From an uncultured Phascolarctobacterium sp. (GTDB taxonomy: Bacteria > Bacillota > Negativicutes > Acidaminococcales > Acidaminococcaceae), in assembly GCF_905212365.1 (NCBI RefSeq), contig NZ_CAJMEH010000022.1, forward strand, positions 1-27,310: DNA of 27,310 bases, in the 5' to 3' direction. A model generated the notes under the pieces. The model searched no databases, had not been told where the DNA came from, and saw nothing but the letters and a program-made list of their open reading frames with translations. The number at the start of each line of letters is the position of its first letter. Within the stretch, counting starts at the first letter, position 1. Shown in pieces: positions 6,892-13,930 of the stretch. The position numbers and the translations under genes were made by a program.

Positions 6892-8172
6892 TTATTTTTC
6901 AGGAGCCTTGATAACGTCGCAGCCCATGTAAGGACGCAGAACCTTGGGCACTACTACGCTGCCGTCGGCCTGCTGGTAATTTTCCAGGATAGCCGCTACG
7001 GTACGGCCCACGGCTACGCCGCTGCCGTTAAGCGTATGAACAAATTCCGGCTTGGACTTAGCGTCGCGGCGGAAACGAATGTTAGCGCGGCGAGCCTGGA
7101 AGTCCAGGAAGTTGGAGCAGGAGGAAATTTCACGATAACAGTTGGCGGCGGGCAGCCAAACCTCCAAATCGTAAGTAGTAGCGGAGCTGAAGCCCAAATC
7201 GCCGGTGCACAGACGCACTACGTGATAGGGCAGCTCCAGCAGCTGCAGCACTTCCTCCGCGTCATGGGTCAGCTTATCCAGCTCCTCCCAGGATTCTTCC
7301 GGCTTCGTAAATTTAACCAGCTCTACCTTATTAAACTGATGCATACGAATCAAACCGCGGGTATCGCGGCCTGCCGCACCGGCCTCCGCGCGGAAGCAAG
7401 CGCTGTAAGCGGTGTATTTCAACGGCAGCTGATCGCCGCTGAGCATATCGTCGCGATGATAATTGGTTACGGGAACCTCTGCAGTAGGAATAAGGTACAT
7501 ATCGCCGTTTTCCAGCTTATACATATCCTCGGCAAATTTAGGAAGCTGGCCCGTGCCCTGCATGCTGGCGCCGTTAACGATGAACGGCGGGAAAAATTCG
7601 GTATAGCCGTGCTTTTGCGTGTGTAAATCCAGGAAGAAATTGATAACGGCACGCTCTAAGCGAGAACCCAGACCGCGATAGAAAACGTAACGCGCGCCGG
7701 AAACCTTGACGCCGCGTTCAAAATCCAAAATGCCTAGGCCTTCGCCCAAATCCCAATGAGCCTTGGGCTCAAAATCAAATTTAGGAATTTCGCCCCAGGT
7801 GCGCACAACGGGATTGCAGCTGTCGTCCTTGCCCACCGGCACATCCTCGGCCGGAATATTGGGAATGGTCAGCAAAATGGTTTTTAATCTTTCTTCGATT
7901 TCTTTCAAAGCCTTGTCGTCGTCGGCAATTTTATCGCCCAAGGCGCGCACGGCCGCCATTTGTTCAGCGGCGTCCTGCCCGGCCTTTTTCAGCTTGCCGA
8001 TTTCCTGAGAAGCGCTGTTGCGCTCTTTTTTCAAAGCCTCTACCTGCTGCGTCAGCTCGCGGCGCTTTTTATCCAGCTCTAAAAATTCCGTTAAATCCAA
8101 ATTACCGTTGCGGTTCTTAACGGCTTCTATTACCTTGTCCGGATTTTCACGGACAAATTTCATATCTAACAT
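6892..8172 (-). CDS. serS: Seryl-tRNA synthetase
   Basis: Class II aminoacyl-tRNA synthetase that charges tRNA-Ser (and tRNA-Sec where present) with serine. The 426 residues are the usual length. The N-terminal tRNA-binding domain (about 1-110) forms the antiparallel coiled coil (ELDKKRRELTQQVEALKKER onward). Class II motif 2 is seen at FRAEAGAAGRDTRGLIRMHQ and motif 3 at GRTVAAILENYQ with NGSGVAVGR just before it; TAEVP is the serine pocket region. ATG 8172 is chosen because GGAGG lies 7 nt upstream. Only 73 nt separate it from the upstream flavoprotein gene, leaving no space for a T-box leader; a weak promoter may lie in that gap. Confidence 0.97.
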   Translation of the reverse strand: MLDMKFVRENPDKVIEAVKNRNGNLDLTEFLELDKKRRELTQQVEALKKERNSASQEIGKLKKAGQDAAEQMAAVRALGDKIADDDKALKEIEERLKTILLTIPNIPAEDVPVGKDDSCNPVVRTWGEIPKFDFEPKAHWDLGEGLGILDFERGVKVSGARYVFYRGLGSRLERAVINFFLDLHTQKHGYTEFFPPFIVNGASMQGTGQLPKFAEDMYKLENGDMYLIPTAEVPVTNYHRDDMLSGDQLPLKYTAYSACFRAEAGAAGRDTRGLIRMHQFNKVELVKFTKPEESWEELDKLTHDAEEVLQLLELPYHVVRLCTGDLGFSSATTYDLEVWLPAANCYREISSCSNFLDFQARRANIRFRRDAKSKPEFVHTLNGSGVAVGRTVAAILENYQQADGSVVVPKVLRPYMGCDVIKAPEK

Positions 8173-8202
8173 ACATATTCCTCCAAATCACAAGCATTGT
8201 AA

Positions 8203-8229
8203 ATTATATTTTAGCACAATCCCGTGCAA
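8203..8229 (-). promoter_or_regulatory. Weak candidate promoter of serS
   Basis: Minus strand TTGCAC (8229-8224) and consensus TATAAT (8208-8203), but the spacer is only 15 nt. serS may equally be read from the upstream flavoprotein promoter. Confidence 0.4.
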
Positions 8230-8245
8230 GAAAAAAGCTTTTCTC

Positions 8246-9118
8246 TCAATAATCTATGCCCTCGTCGCGGCGCGCCAGATAACGGATAGCGCTAAGCCCA
8301 GCCTTCTGCCCCTGGCCTGCGGCGCGGTTGATCTGCCAAGGCTGGCCGGTACAGTCGCCGCCGGCAAAAACGCCTTCAATATTAGTTTGAGCCTGATCGT
8401 CCACATAAATGCTGCGGCCGCGAATTTCCAACCCCGGCAAAAAGCTGTTCAGCGGGTCGGTAGCGCGGAAAACGAAAGCGGCCTGCACGCTGTAAAAATC
8501 ATCGCCGGCGCGGATACCGGTTACCTTATCCGTACCGGTGATTTCCGTCGGCGTATCTAAAACCACGGAGATATTTTTTTTCTTAGGCGGCACAAAACCC
8601 TGATAACGCGGGAAGAAGAAAACGTGCTCGCATTGATCCGCCAGATATTCGATTTCCTCCATGGCGTCGGGAACCGTAGCCACGGCGGCTACGCGCTTAT
8701 TTTTATATTTAGCGCCGTCCACAAAAGCGCAGTAGCTGACGCCGCGCCCCAAAAATTCCTTTTCGCCGGGGAACAGCGTGGAGCGGGAAATGCCGGTTGC
8801 CAGCACGACGGCCGACGCGGAATATTCCTCGTGCGGCGTACCAAGGATGAAGCCTTCGCCCACCTCGCGCAGAGAAATAATTTTTTCTTCAATAATATCT
8901 ACAGTCATCTGTTTCAGATGCTTAACAAAAATGTCCATCAGCTCTGTGCCGGACAAATCGGGAATGCCCATGTAGTCGGTAATTTTGGCGACGCTGCGCA
9001 AACGCGGGCTGAAGCCGTGGGCTTCAAATAAAATAACGCTGCGCCCCTTGCTGGAAGCTGTGATGGCGGCAGAAACGCCGGCAGGCCCGCCGCCGATAAC
9101 GGCAATATCGTACTGCAT
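8246..9118 (-). CDS. Thioredoxin-reductase-like FAD oxidoreductase lacking the CxxC pair
   Basis: A 290-residue two-domain flavoprotein of the thioredoxin reductase family. FAD binding is clear: IGGGPAG at residues 8-14, VVLATGISR near 105-112 and FAGGDCTGQP at 251-260. At the redox-active position the family has CATC or similar; here it reads YCAFVDG (C130), so only one cysteine remains. The second dinucleotide fold, normally GGGDSA-like, is AAVATVPDAMEE (about 144-155), lacking the glycine-rich NADPH loop. It is therefore unlikely to be a standard NADPH-thioredoxin reductase. Ferredoxin-linked family members also lose the NADPH motif but keep CxxC, so this is a different variant. GGAGG is 8 nt before ATG. 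It has its own promoter and lies upstream of serS. Confidence 0.85.
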   Translation of the reverse strand: MQYDIAVIGGGPAGVSAAITASSKGRSVILFEAHGFSPRLRSVAKITDYMGIPDLSGTELMDIFVKHLKQMTVDIIEEKIISLREVGEGFILGTPHEEYSASAVVLATGISRSTLFPGEKEFLGRGVSYCAFVDGAKYKNKRVAAVATVPDAMEEIEYLADQCEHVFFFPRYQGFVPPKKKNISVVLDTPTEITGTDKVTGIRAGDDFYSVQAAFVFRATDPLNSFLPGLEIRGRSIYVDDQAQTNIEGVFAGGDCTGQPWQINRAAGQGQKAGLSAIRYLARRDEGIDY

Positions 9119-9165
9119 AAATCTGTCCTCCGTAAATAAATTTTTAAAGGCTCTTTATCATTTTT

Positions 9166-9194
9166 ATTTTATGCTTTTCTCCAGTCATAGTCAA
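9166..9194 (-). promoter_or_regulatory. Predicted promoter of the flavoprotein gene
   Basis: Minus strand TTGACT (9194-9189), 17-nt spacer, TAAAAT (9171-9166), about 48 nt before the ATG. Confidence 0.65.
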
Positions 9195-9244
9195 ACCTTT
9201 TTCTCCGCATCGCAAAAAAATTTTATTTTTTTTGCAAAAAACTC

Positions 9245-9273
9245 TTGCATTTTTCTCTGCGATAGTGTATTAT
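9245..9273 (+). promoter_or_regulatory. Predicted promoter of the tRNA cluster
   Basis: TTGCAT (9245-9250), 17-nt spacer, TATTAT (9268-9273); tRNA-Lys begins 20 nt after the -10 box. Confidence 0.7.
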
Positions 9274-9292
9274 AATCGAGTAACGTGACCAC

Positions 9293-9368
9293 GGCCCATT
9301 AGCTCAGTTGGTAGAGCACCTGACTCTTAATCAGGGTGTCGTAGGTTCGAGGCCTACATGGGTCACCA
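9293..9368 (+). tRNA. tRNA-Lys (anticodon CTT)
   Basis: Full cloverleaf of 76 nt with encoded CCA. Acceptor GGCCCAT pairs with ATGGGTC (one G-U). Anticodon stem CCTGA/TCAGG encloses CTCTTAA, so the anticodon is CTT, reading AAG lysine codons. The T arm carries GGTTCGAGGCC. Confidence 0.96.
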
Positions 9369-9374
9369 CACTTT

Positions 9375-9449
9375 GGCCGGTTGGTCAAGCGGTTAAGACA
9401 CCGCCCTTTCACGGCGGTATCGGGGGTTCGATTCCCCCACCGGTCACCA
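9375..9449 (+). tRNA. tRNA-Glu (anticodon TTC)
   Basis: Acceptor GGCCGGT pairs with ACCGGTC; anticodon stem CCGCC/GGCGG encloses CTTTCAC, anticodon TTC. T arm GGGGGTTCGATTCCCCC and encoded CCA are present. It starts 6 nt after tRNA-Lys. Confidence 0.96.
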
Positions 9450-9454
9450 TACAC

Positions 9455-9530
9455 GGGCGCTTAGCTCAGCTGGGAGAGCGTCTGCCTTACAAGCAGAATG
9501 TCAGCGGTTCGATCCCGTTAGCGCCCACCA
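9455..9530 (+). tRNA. tRNA-Val (anticodon TAC)
   Basis: Acceptor GGGCGCT pairs with AGCGCCC; anticodon stem TCTGC/GCAGA encloses CTTACAA, anticodon TAC. Encoded CCA is present. It is last in the three-tRNA transcript. Confidence 0.96.
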
Positions 9531-9539
9531 CGTAAATTC

Positions 9540-9568
9540 AGCACTTCGAGAAATCGGAGTGCTTTTTT
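9540..9568 (+). terminator. Terminator of the tRNA cluster
   Basis: AGCACTTCGA and TCGGAGTGCT form a 10-bp stem closed by a GAAA tetraloop and followed by six T. From 9569 to 9682 I see only an unassigned GC-rich dyad around 9615-9632. Confidence 0.9.
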
Positions 9569-9682
9569 GTTTATATTGTCAGCGCTTTTGATCGCTTGCT
9601 GGCTGTATAAAGCCTGGGGCTTGCAACGCCCGTATAATGGGTACAGAAACATTGATAAATGAGGATGCTGATAAAATAAAAC

Positions 9683-9721
9683 AGGCTGCGCGCTCATAGC
9701 TTGGGGCGGCAGCCTATTTTT
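9683..9721 (-). terminator. Terminator overlapping the end of the HD-GYP gene
   Basis: AGGCTGC (9683-9689) pairs with GCAGCCT (9709-9715), extended by three more pairs past a bulge. T-rich tracts follow on both strands (ATTTTTT on plus, GTTTTATTTT on minus), so it may be bidirectional. It overlaps the TAG stop at 9714-9716. Confidence 0.65.
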
Positions 9722-10337
9722 TCGCTTCGTTATTTTTTTCTGGCAGCGGGATAACAGATTCGATAAAGGCCTTGACTATTGAAGGATCGAAGTCCAGCCC
9801 CGCTTTGTTCTGCAGCTCGATGATGGCTTCGGTGTGGGTCTTTTGCCAGTGCTGCGTGCAGGGGTTAATATTGCGGTCGTAATAATTGGCGACGGCGACG
9901 ATGCGCGCGCCGATGGGAATGTTTTGTCCCTTGAGCCGCTTGGGATAACCGGTGCCGTCCCACTTTTCGTGATGGCAGCGGATGATATCGGTTATATAAG
10001 TAAATTCCGGAATATTTTCCAGCATACTGGCTCCGGCGATACAGTGGCGCTTGTAAATAGACAGCTCGCGGGTGGATAAAAATGGCAGCTTGGCCAGAAT
10101 GATATTGGGGACGGAAAGCTGGCCGATATCATGGAGCAGCGCCGCCGTTTTGATTTGCAATACCTCGGAGGCCGGCAGGCCCAGCTTGGCCGCCGTACTG
10201 GCAGCATAATTGGCTACCTGTTGGCTGTGCAGGTAGATAGCGCGATTTTTAATTTCCAGCATTTTTAAATAGAAGTCGCAGATTTCCCTTGTCAGGCGAA
10301 TATCTGTGAAATCAAGACATTGGGGTATGGCAATCAT
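9714..10337 (-). CDS. Stand-alone HD-GYP domain protein, partly degenerate
   Basis: HD-GYP proteins are phosphodiesterases of cyclic dinucleotides, mostly c-di-GMP. From ATG 10337 (AGGGA about 6 nt upstream, better than ATG 10403) it has 207 residues, almost all HD-GYP domain with no sensor domain. Conserved: histidine in LHSQQVANYA (H37), HDIG (69-72), KRH (H98), HHEKWDGTGYP (122-132), IPIGARIVAVA and GLDFDP. Changed: the lysine after HDIG is glutamine (HDIGQ); the metal-ligand aspartate in the usual 'VADxYDALTSDRPYR' is asparagine (VANYYD); and the R-P-Y-R segment is replaced by NINPCTQHW. It may be a weak enzyme or a binder. A TATACT -10-like box lies about 70 nt upstream with a poor -35. 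Confidence 0.85.
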   Translation of the reverse strand: MIAIPQCLDFTDIRLTREICDFYLKMLEIKNRAIYLHSQQVANYAASTAAKLGLPASEVLQIKTAALLHDIGQLSVPNIILAKLPFLSTRELSIYKRHCIAGASMLENIPEFTYITDIIRCHHEKWDGTGYPKRLKGQNIPIGARIVAVANYYDRNINPCTQHWQKTHTEAIIELQNKAGLDFDPSIVKAFIESVIPLPEKNNEAKK

Positions 10338-10440
10338 AACGGTTCCCTCAAAAATTATCTGAAATAGCTTGTCCGAACGAGTTAGGCATAGTAAGTATAT
10401 CACTTTTTAGAAAAATATTAAAGCAAAAGCTGCGCGTATC

Positions 10441-10469
10441 TTGCAAAAAAAAACCTGCCGGAATATAAT
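10441..10469 (+). promoter_or_regulatory. Promoter of the structured RNA
   Basis: TTGCAA (10441-10446), 17-nt spacer, consensus TATAAT (10464-10469); the closing stem of the RNA begins 7 nt later. Confidence 0.75.
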
Positions 10470-10475
10470 TAGGTG

Positions 10476-10697
10476 TACAACTCAGGTCTGTGGTTGCAAG
10501 TCGATGCCAGTTGCAGGCGAAACGATCCACGTAAACAGCCGGAAATATGGCTGCGAGCACGGTGCAGCTTAGAAGTAAGTCCTGCCGCAGAAAATTTATA
10601 CGCGAGAGAAGCAGTAGTGGGGAGCGCAAGGCTTAGGAGCGAACCTTCCAGCAGGCGAGTGTGGGGGCGAAGACCAGGTCAGCTGAGTTGTATTTAT
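10476..10697 (+). ncRNA. Large structured non-coding RNA, family unassigned
   Basis: About 220 nt bounded by a 10-bp closing helix: TACAACTCAG (10476-10485) pairs with CTGAGTTGTA (10683-10692), then a U-rich tail. GTCT/AGAC can extend it past a 3' bulge. Inside I can draw CTG-GTGG/CCAC-CAG around a smaller hairpin (GCC/GGC), AGCC/GGCT with an 8-nt loop, CTTA-GAAG-TAAG nested in GCAG/CTGC, and AAGG/CCTT. No credible ORF is present. Its own promoter precedes it and the next gene (10803) has a separate promoter, which favours a free-standing RNA over a leader. Paired ends and length would suit a 6S-like or raiA-motif-like RNA, but I recognise no diagnostic core of either, nor of RNase P, SRP RNA or tmRNA. 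Confidence 0.7.
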
Positions 10698-10726
10698 TTT
10701 TATGCCGGTATTTTTAATAAAAATTC

Positions 10727-10755
10727 TTTACCTGCGGCGCAAATCGGTATATAAT
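10727..10755 (+). promoter_or_regulatory. Promoter of the amino acid ABC transporter operon
   Basis: TTTACC (10727-10732), 17-nt spacer, consensus TATAAT (10750-10755), about 47 nt before the ATG. Confidence 0.7.
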
Positions 10756-10802
10756 GTGTGTATCAAAATAAAGCTCTGCGCGTTGAAAGGAGTAAATGAA
10801 AT

Positions 10803-11579
10803 ATGAAAAAGCTTTTAATTTTAATGATGGCGGTTATTGCTGCCGTCGCTATGCTGGCTGCCGGTTGCGGCGGCAGCGGCGAAAAGAAGGCCGAGCCTGC
10901 CAAGGTGCTGCGCGTAGGCACTGAGCCGACCTTCGCGCCTTTTGAATTCCAAAAGGAAGGCAGCAAGGATTACGACGGCTTTGATATGGATTTGGCCCGC
11001 GCTATCGGCAAGCAAATGGGTTATAAGGTAGAGATTGTGAACATGGGCTTCGACGCTTTGATTCCGGCGCTGAACGCAGGCAACATCGATATGGTTGCCG
11101 CAGGCATGAGCATCACCGACGAGCGCAAGCAGGCCGTAACCTTCTCCGAGCCTTATTACACCTCCGGCTTGATTGTGATGGTCAACAAGGACAATACGGA
11201 AGTTAAGAGCGCGAAGGATTTGGAAGGCAAGCGCATTGCCGTACAAATCGGTACTACCGGCGAAAACAAAGCCAGAAGCATTGCCAACGCTAAGGTAACC
11301 GCTTTCAACACGAATACTGAAGCGGCTATGGAGCTGAAAAATAAAGGCGTGGACGCCGTTATCAACGACAGCCCCGTTGTAGGCTACTACTTGGCGCAGG
11401 GCGGCAACGCCAGCGCTATGACCGTGGGCGAAGTTATGGAGGCTGAAGAGTACGGCTTGGCTGTGAAAAAAGGCAACGACAAGCTGGCTGGCGATATCAA
11501 CAAGGCTTTGGCTGAGCTGAAAAAGAACGGCGAATATGACAAGATTTACAAAACCTGGTTTGGCGAAGTAAAGAAATAA
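10803..11579 (+). CDS. Amino acid ABC transporter substrate-binding lipoprotein, copy 1
   Basis: A 258-residue family 3 solute-binding protein for polar or charged amino acids. A lipoprotein signal ends MLAAGC (C22), so it is membrane-anchored. The binding fold is recognisable from LRVGTEPTFAPFEF through the ligand region MSITDERKQAVTFSEPYYTS (the arginine after TDE normally holds the substrate carboxylate) to VQIGTTGE and the closing KIYKTWFGEVKK. AAAGGAG lies 10 nt before ATG 10803. It heads the operon and is closely similar to the next gene. The substrate cannot be set from sequence; His, Gln, Glu, Arg, cystine and others share the family. Confidence 0.94.
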   Translation: MKKLLILMMAVIAAVAMLAAGCGGSGEKKAEPAKVLRVGTEPTFAPFEFQKEGSKDYDGFDMDLARAIGKQMGYKVEIVNMGFDALIPALNAGNIDMVAAGMSITDERKQAVTFSEPYYTSGLIVMVNKDNTEVKSAKDLEGKRIAVQIGTTGENKARSIANAKVTAFNTNTEAAMELKNKGVDAVINDSPVVGYYLAQGGNASAMTVGEVMEAEEYGLAVKKGNDKLAGDINKALAELKKNGEYDKIYKTWFGEVKK

Positions 11580-11594
11580 TAATGTCGGTTCACA

Positions 11595-11644
11595 AGCGGA
11601 GCACAATGTGGTGGAGAATCGCATGTGCTCCGTTGCTGTTTTTT
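11595..11644 (+). terminator. Hairpin between the two binding-protein genes
   Basis: AGCGGAGCACA (11595-11605) pairs with TGTGCTCCGTT (11624-11634) over 11 bp; GCTG and six T follow. A second small hairpin AGCATC/GATGCT comes right after. No promoter is obvious before 11699, so it may act as a partial terminator or mRNA stabiliser that leaves copy 1 in excess. Confidence 0.6.
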
Positions 11645-11698
11645 AGCATCTGCGGATGCTGTAAATAAAAATATATATAAAATGAGGGGGACTCACAC

Positions 11699-12469
11699 AT
11701 GAAAAAGGTATTGGTATTTTTAATGACGGCAATCATGGCCTGCAGCCTGCTGCTGACCGGCTGCGGCGGCGAGGAAAAGAAGGCTGAGCCCGCTAAGGTG
11801 CTGCGCGTAGGCACTGAGCCTGCTTTTGCGCCCTTTGAATTTCCTAAAGAGGGCAGCAGCGAGCTGACAGGCTTCGACGTAGAGCTGATTCAAGCCATAG
11901 GCAAGCAGCTGGGTTATAAAGTGGAAGTCAGCGGCATGGGCTTCGACGCATTGATTCCGGCGCTGAACGCAGGCAATATCGACGCGGCTATCGCCGGTAT
12001 GACCATTACCGACGAGCGCAAAAAAGCCGTAACCTTCAGCGACCCTTACTACACCTCCGGTCTTATCGTGATGGTGAAAAAGGATAACGCAGCCGTTAAA
12101 TCCATCGACGATTTGAAGGGCAAGCGCATTGCGGCGCAAATTGGCACTACCGGCGAAATGAAGGCCAGAAGCGTGGAGGGCGCAACCGTTACTACCTTTA
12201 ATACTCAGGACGAGGCTGCGCTGGAGCTGAAAAACGGCGGCGTGGACGCCGTTATTGGCGATTTGCCGGTAATGGAATATTATTTGGCTAAGGGCGGCAA
12301 TAAATTTGCTATGACCGTGGGCGAAAAAATGGAAGCCGAGCAGTACGGTATCGCTGTGAAGAAGGACAGCAAGCTGGCCGCCGAGCTGAACAAGGGCATG
12401 GAAGAGCTGAAGAAAAACGGCGAATTCGATAAGCTGTATAAGAAATGGTTTGGGGAGGCTAAAAAATAA
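11699..12469 (+). CDS. Amino acid ABC transporter substrate-binding lipoprotein, copy 2
   Basis: A 256-residue paralogue of the preceding gene. The lipobox is LLLTGC (C22). Long blocks are shared, such as KVLRVGTEP.FAPFEF, MGFDALIPALNAGNID and RKAVTFS.PYYTSGLIVMV, while residues around the ligand pocket differ little (TITDERKKAVTFSDPYYTS). It is clearly a tandem duplication that may extend substrate range or affinity of the one transporter. A Shine-Dalgarno GAGGGGG is 8 nt before ATG 11699. Downstream come the permease and ATPase. Confidence 0.94.
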   Translation: MKKVLVFLMTAIMACSLLLTGCGGEEKKAEPAKVLRVGTEPAFAPFEFPKEGSSELTGFDVELIQAIGKQLGYKVEVSGMGFDALIPALNAGNIDAAIAGMTITDERKKAVTFSDPYYTSGLIVMVKKDNAAVKSIDDLKGKRIAAQIGTTGEMKARSVEGATVTTFNTQDEAALELKNGGVDAVIGDLPVMEYYLAKGGNKFAMTVGEKMEAEQYGIAVKKDSKLAAELNKGMEELKKNGEFDKLYKKWFGEAKK

Positions 12470-12542
12470 AGCCTGCCATATTTTGGGGCTTGAGCAAATT
12501 AAAGGCTGTTAGAACCCTGTCAAAGAAGGGATTGGGAGAATT

Positions 12543-13199
12543 ATGGAATTGAATTTTGATTTAATGGTACGTTCGTTCCCGCTGCTGCTGGCTGGCGCCG
12601 GTATTACGGTGGAAATTACGGCCATGAGCGTAACGCTGGGCCTGTGCATAGGCTGTCTGGTAGGCATCGCCCGTTTGTGCTCCATTAAGCCGCTGCGTTA
12701 CCTCGCTAATGTTTACGTTGATTTTATCCGTGGTACGCCGCTTCTGGTGCAAATCTTTTTGGTTTACTTCGCTTTGCCCGGTATTACCGGCAACCGCGTG
12801 GATCCGTATTTTGCGGCTATTTCCGCCTGCTCCATCAACAGCGGCGCCTATATTGCCGAAATCTTCCGCGCCGGCATCCAGTCCATCGACAAGGGCCAGA
12901 TGGAAGCTGGCCGCAGCCTGGGCATGAGCTGGGCCCAGACCATGCGCTACATTATTATGCCTCAGGCCTTCAAGCGCATCATTCCGCCCCTGGGCAATGA
13001 ATTTATCGCCATGCTTAAGGATTCGTCCTTGGTATCCGTCATTGGCTTTGAGGAGCTGACCCGCCGCGGTCAGCTGATTATCGCGCGTACCTACGCTTCC
13101 TTTGAAATTTGGATGGCGGTAGCGATTATCTACCTGATCATGACCTTTGCTGTCGCAAGATTGGTAGGCGTTTTGGAGCGGAGGTATGATACGAAATGA
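12543..13199 (+). CDS. Amino acid ABC transporter permease (HisM/GlnP family)
   Basis: A 218-residue inner-membrane permease. The N-terminus FPLLLAGAGITVEITAMSV and DFIRGTPLLVQIFLVYFALP are typical of the His/Glu/Gln/Arg/opine permease family. The cytoplasmic EAA loop that docks the ATPase reads GQMEAGRSLGMSWAQTMRYI followed by MPQAFKRIIPPLGNEF. About five membrane helices are visible; it should act as a homodimer since no second permease is present. GGGAG precedes ATG 12543. The stop overlaps the ATPase start (ATGA, 13196-13199), showing translational coupling. Confidence 0.94.
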   Translation: MELNFDLMVRSFPLLLAGAGITVEITAMSVTLGLCIGCLVGIARLCSIKPLRYLANVYVDFIRGTPLLVQIFLVYFALPGITGNRVDPYFAAISACSINSGAYIAEIFRAGIQSIDKGQMEAGRSLGMSWAQTMRYIIMPQAFKRIIPPLGNEFIAMLKDSSLVSVIGFEELTRRGQLIIARTYASFEIWMAVAIIYLIMTFAVARLVGVLERRYDTK

Positions 13200-13930
13200 G
13201 TAAGCAAATTATGATTCAAATTACTAATCTGCAAAAAAGCTTCGGCGATTTGCAGGTGCTGCGCGGCGTAAACCTCAACATTGCGGAAAAGGAAGTAGTG
13301 GTAATCATCGGGCCGTCAGGCAGCGGCAAGAGTACGCTTTTGCGCTGCATCAACTATCTGGAGGAGCCGACGGGCGGCAGCATCGTTATCGACGGTATTC
13401 CGCTTACCGGCGAAGCTAATATTAACGAAATCCGTAAGGAAGTAGGTATGGTGTTCCAGCGCTTTAATCTGTTCCCGCATATGACGGTGCTGCAGAACCT
13501 GATGCTGGCGCCCATGAAGGTGCGCGGCATATCTAAGGATGAAGCGGAAAAAACTGCGCGTACCTATCTGAAAAAGGTTGGACTGGAGGATAAGGCCAAC
13601 AGCTATCCAGAACAGCTCAGCGGCGGGCAGCAGCAGCGCGTAGCCATCGCCCGCGCCTTGTGCATGAAGCCTAAGGCCTTGCTTTTCGACGAGCCTACCA
13701 GCGCTTTGGACCCGGAAATGGTCAACGAAGTATTGGACGTTATGAAGGAGCTGGCCAACGAAGGCATGACCATGGCCGTTGTCACCCACGAAATGGGCTT
13801 TGCCCGCGAGGTAGGCGACAGAGTGGTCTTTGTGGACGGCGGCGTTATCCAGGAGGAGGGCACGCCGGAGGAAATCTTCCAGCATGCCAAATGCGAGCGC
13901 ACTAAGAGCTTCCTGTCTAAAATTTTATAA
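13196..13930 (+). CDS. Amino acid ABC transporter ATP-binding protein (HisP/GlnQ family)
   Basis: A 244-residue ATPase that powers the importer. All motifs are intact: Walker A GPSGSGKST (about 42-50), Q-loop VFQRFNLFPHM, signature LSGGQQQRVAIARAL, Walker B ALLFDEPTSALDPE and H-loop VTHEMGFA. The ATG overlaps the permease stop by 4 bp. It closes the operon; no clear terminator follows within the next 180 nt, so some read-through into the hibernation-factor gene is possible. Confidence 0.95.
   Translation: MSKQIMIQITNLQKSFGDLQVLRGVNLNIAEKEVVVIIGPSGSGKSTLLRCINYLEEPTGGSIVIDGIPLTGEANINEIRKEVGMVFQRFNLFPHMTVLQNLMLAPMKVRGISKDEAEKTARTYLKKVGLEDKANSYPEQLSGGQQQRVAIARALCMKPKALLFDEPTSALDPEMVNEVLDVMKELANEGMTMAVVTHEMGFAREVGDRVVFVDGGVIQEEGTPEEIFQHAKCERTKSFLSKIL

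Noticed and set aside
8173..8245. T-box leader upstream of serS
   Set aside because: Only 73 nt lie between the genes, too short, and there is no T-box sequence or antiterminator.
9615..9682. Small RNA with TATAAT at 9633-9638 before the bidirectional terminator
   Set aside because: No -35 hexamer at 16-18 nt spacing, and the short downstream ATG frame has only six codons.
10470..10700. Lysine or cobalamin riboswitch controlling the ABC operon
   Set aside because: I could not align the conserved cores of either class, and a separate consensus promoter lies between the RNA and the operon.
10821..13885. Minus-strand open frames opposite the ABC transporter genes
   Set aside because: All four ABC genes on plus show full family motifs; the minus frames show none and overlap them entirely.
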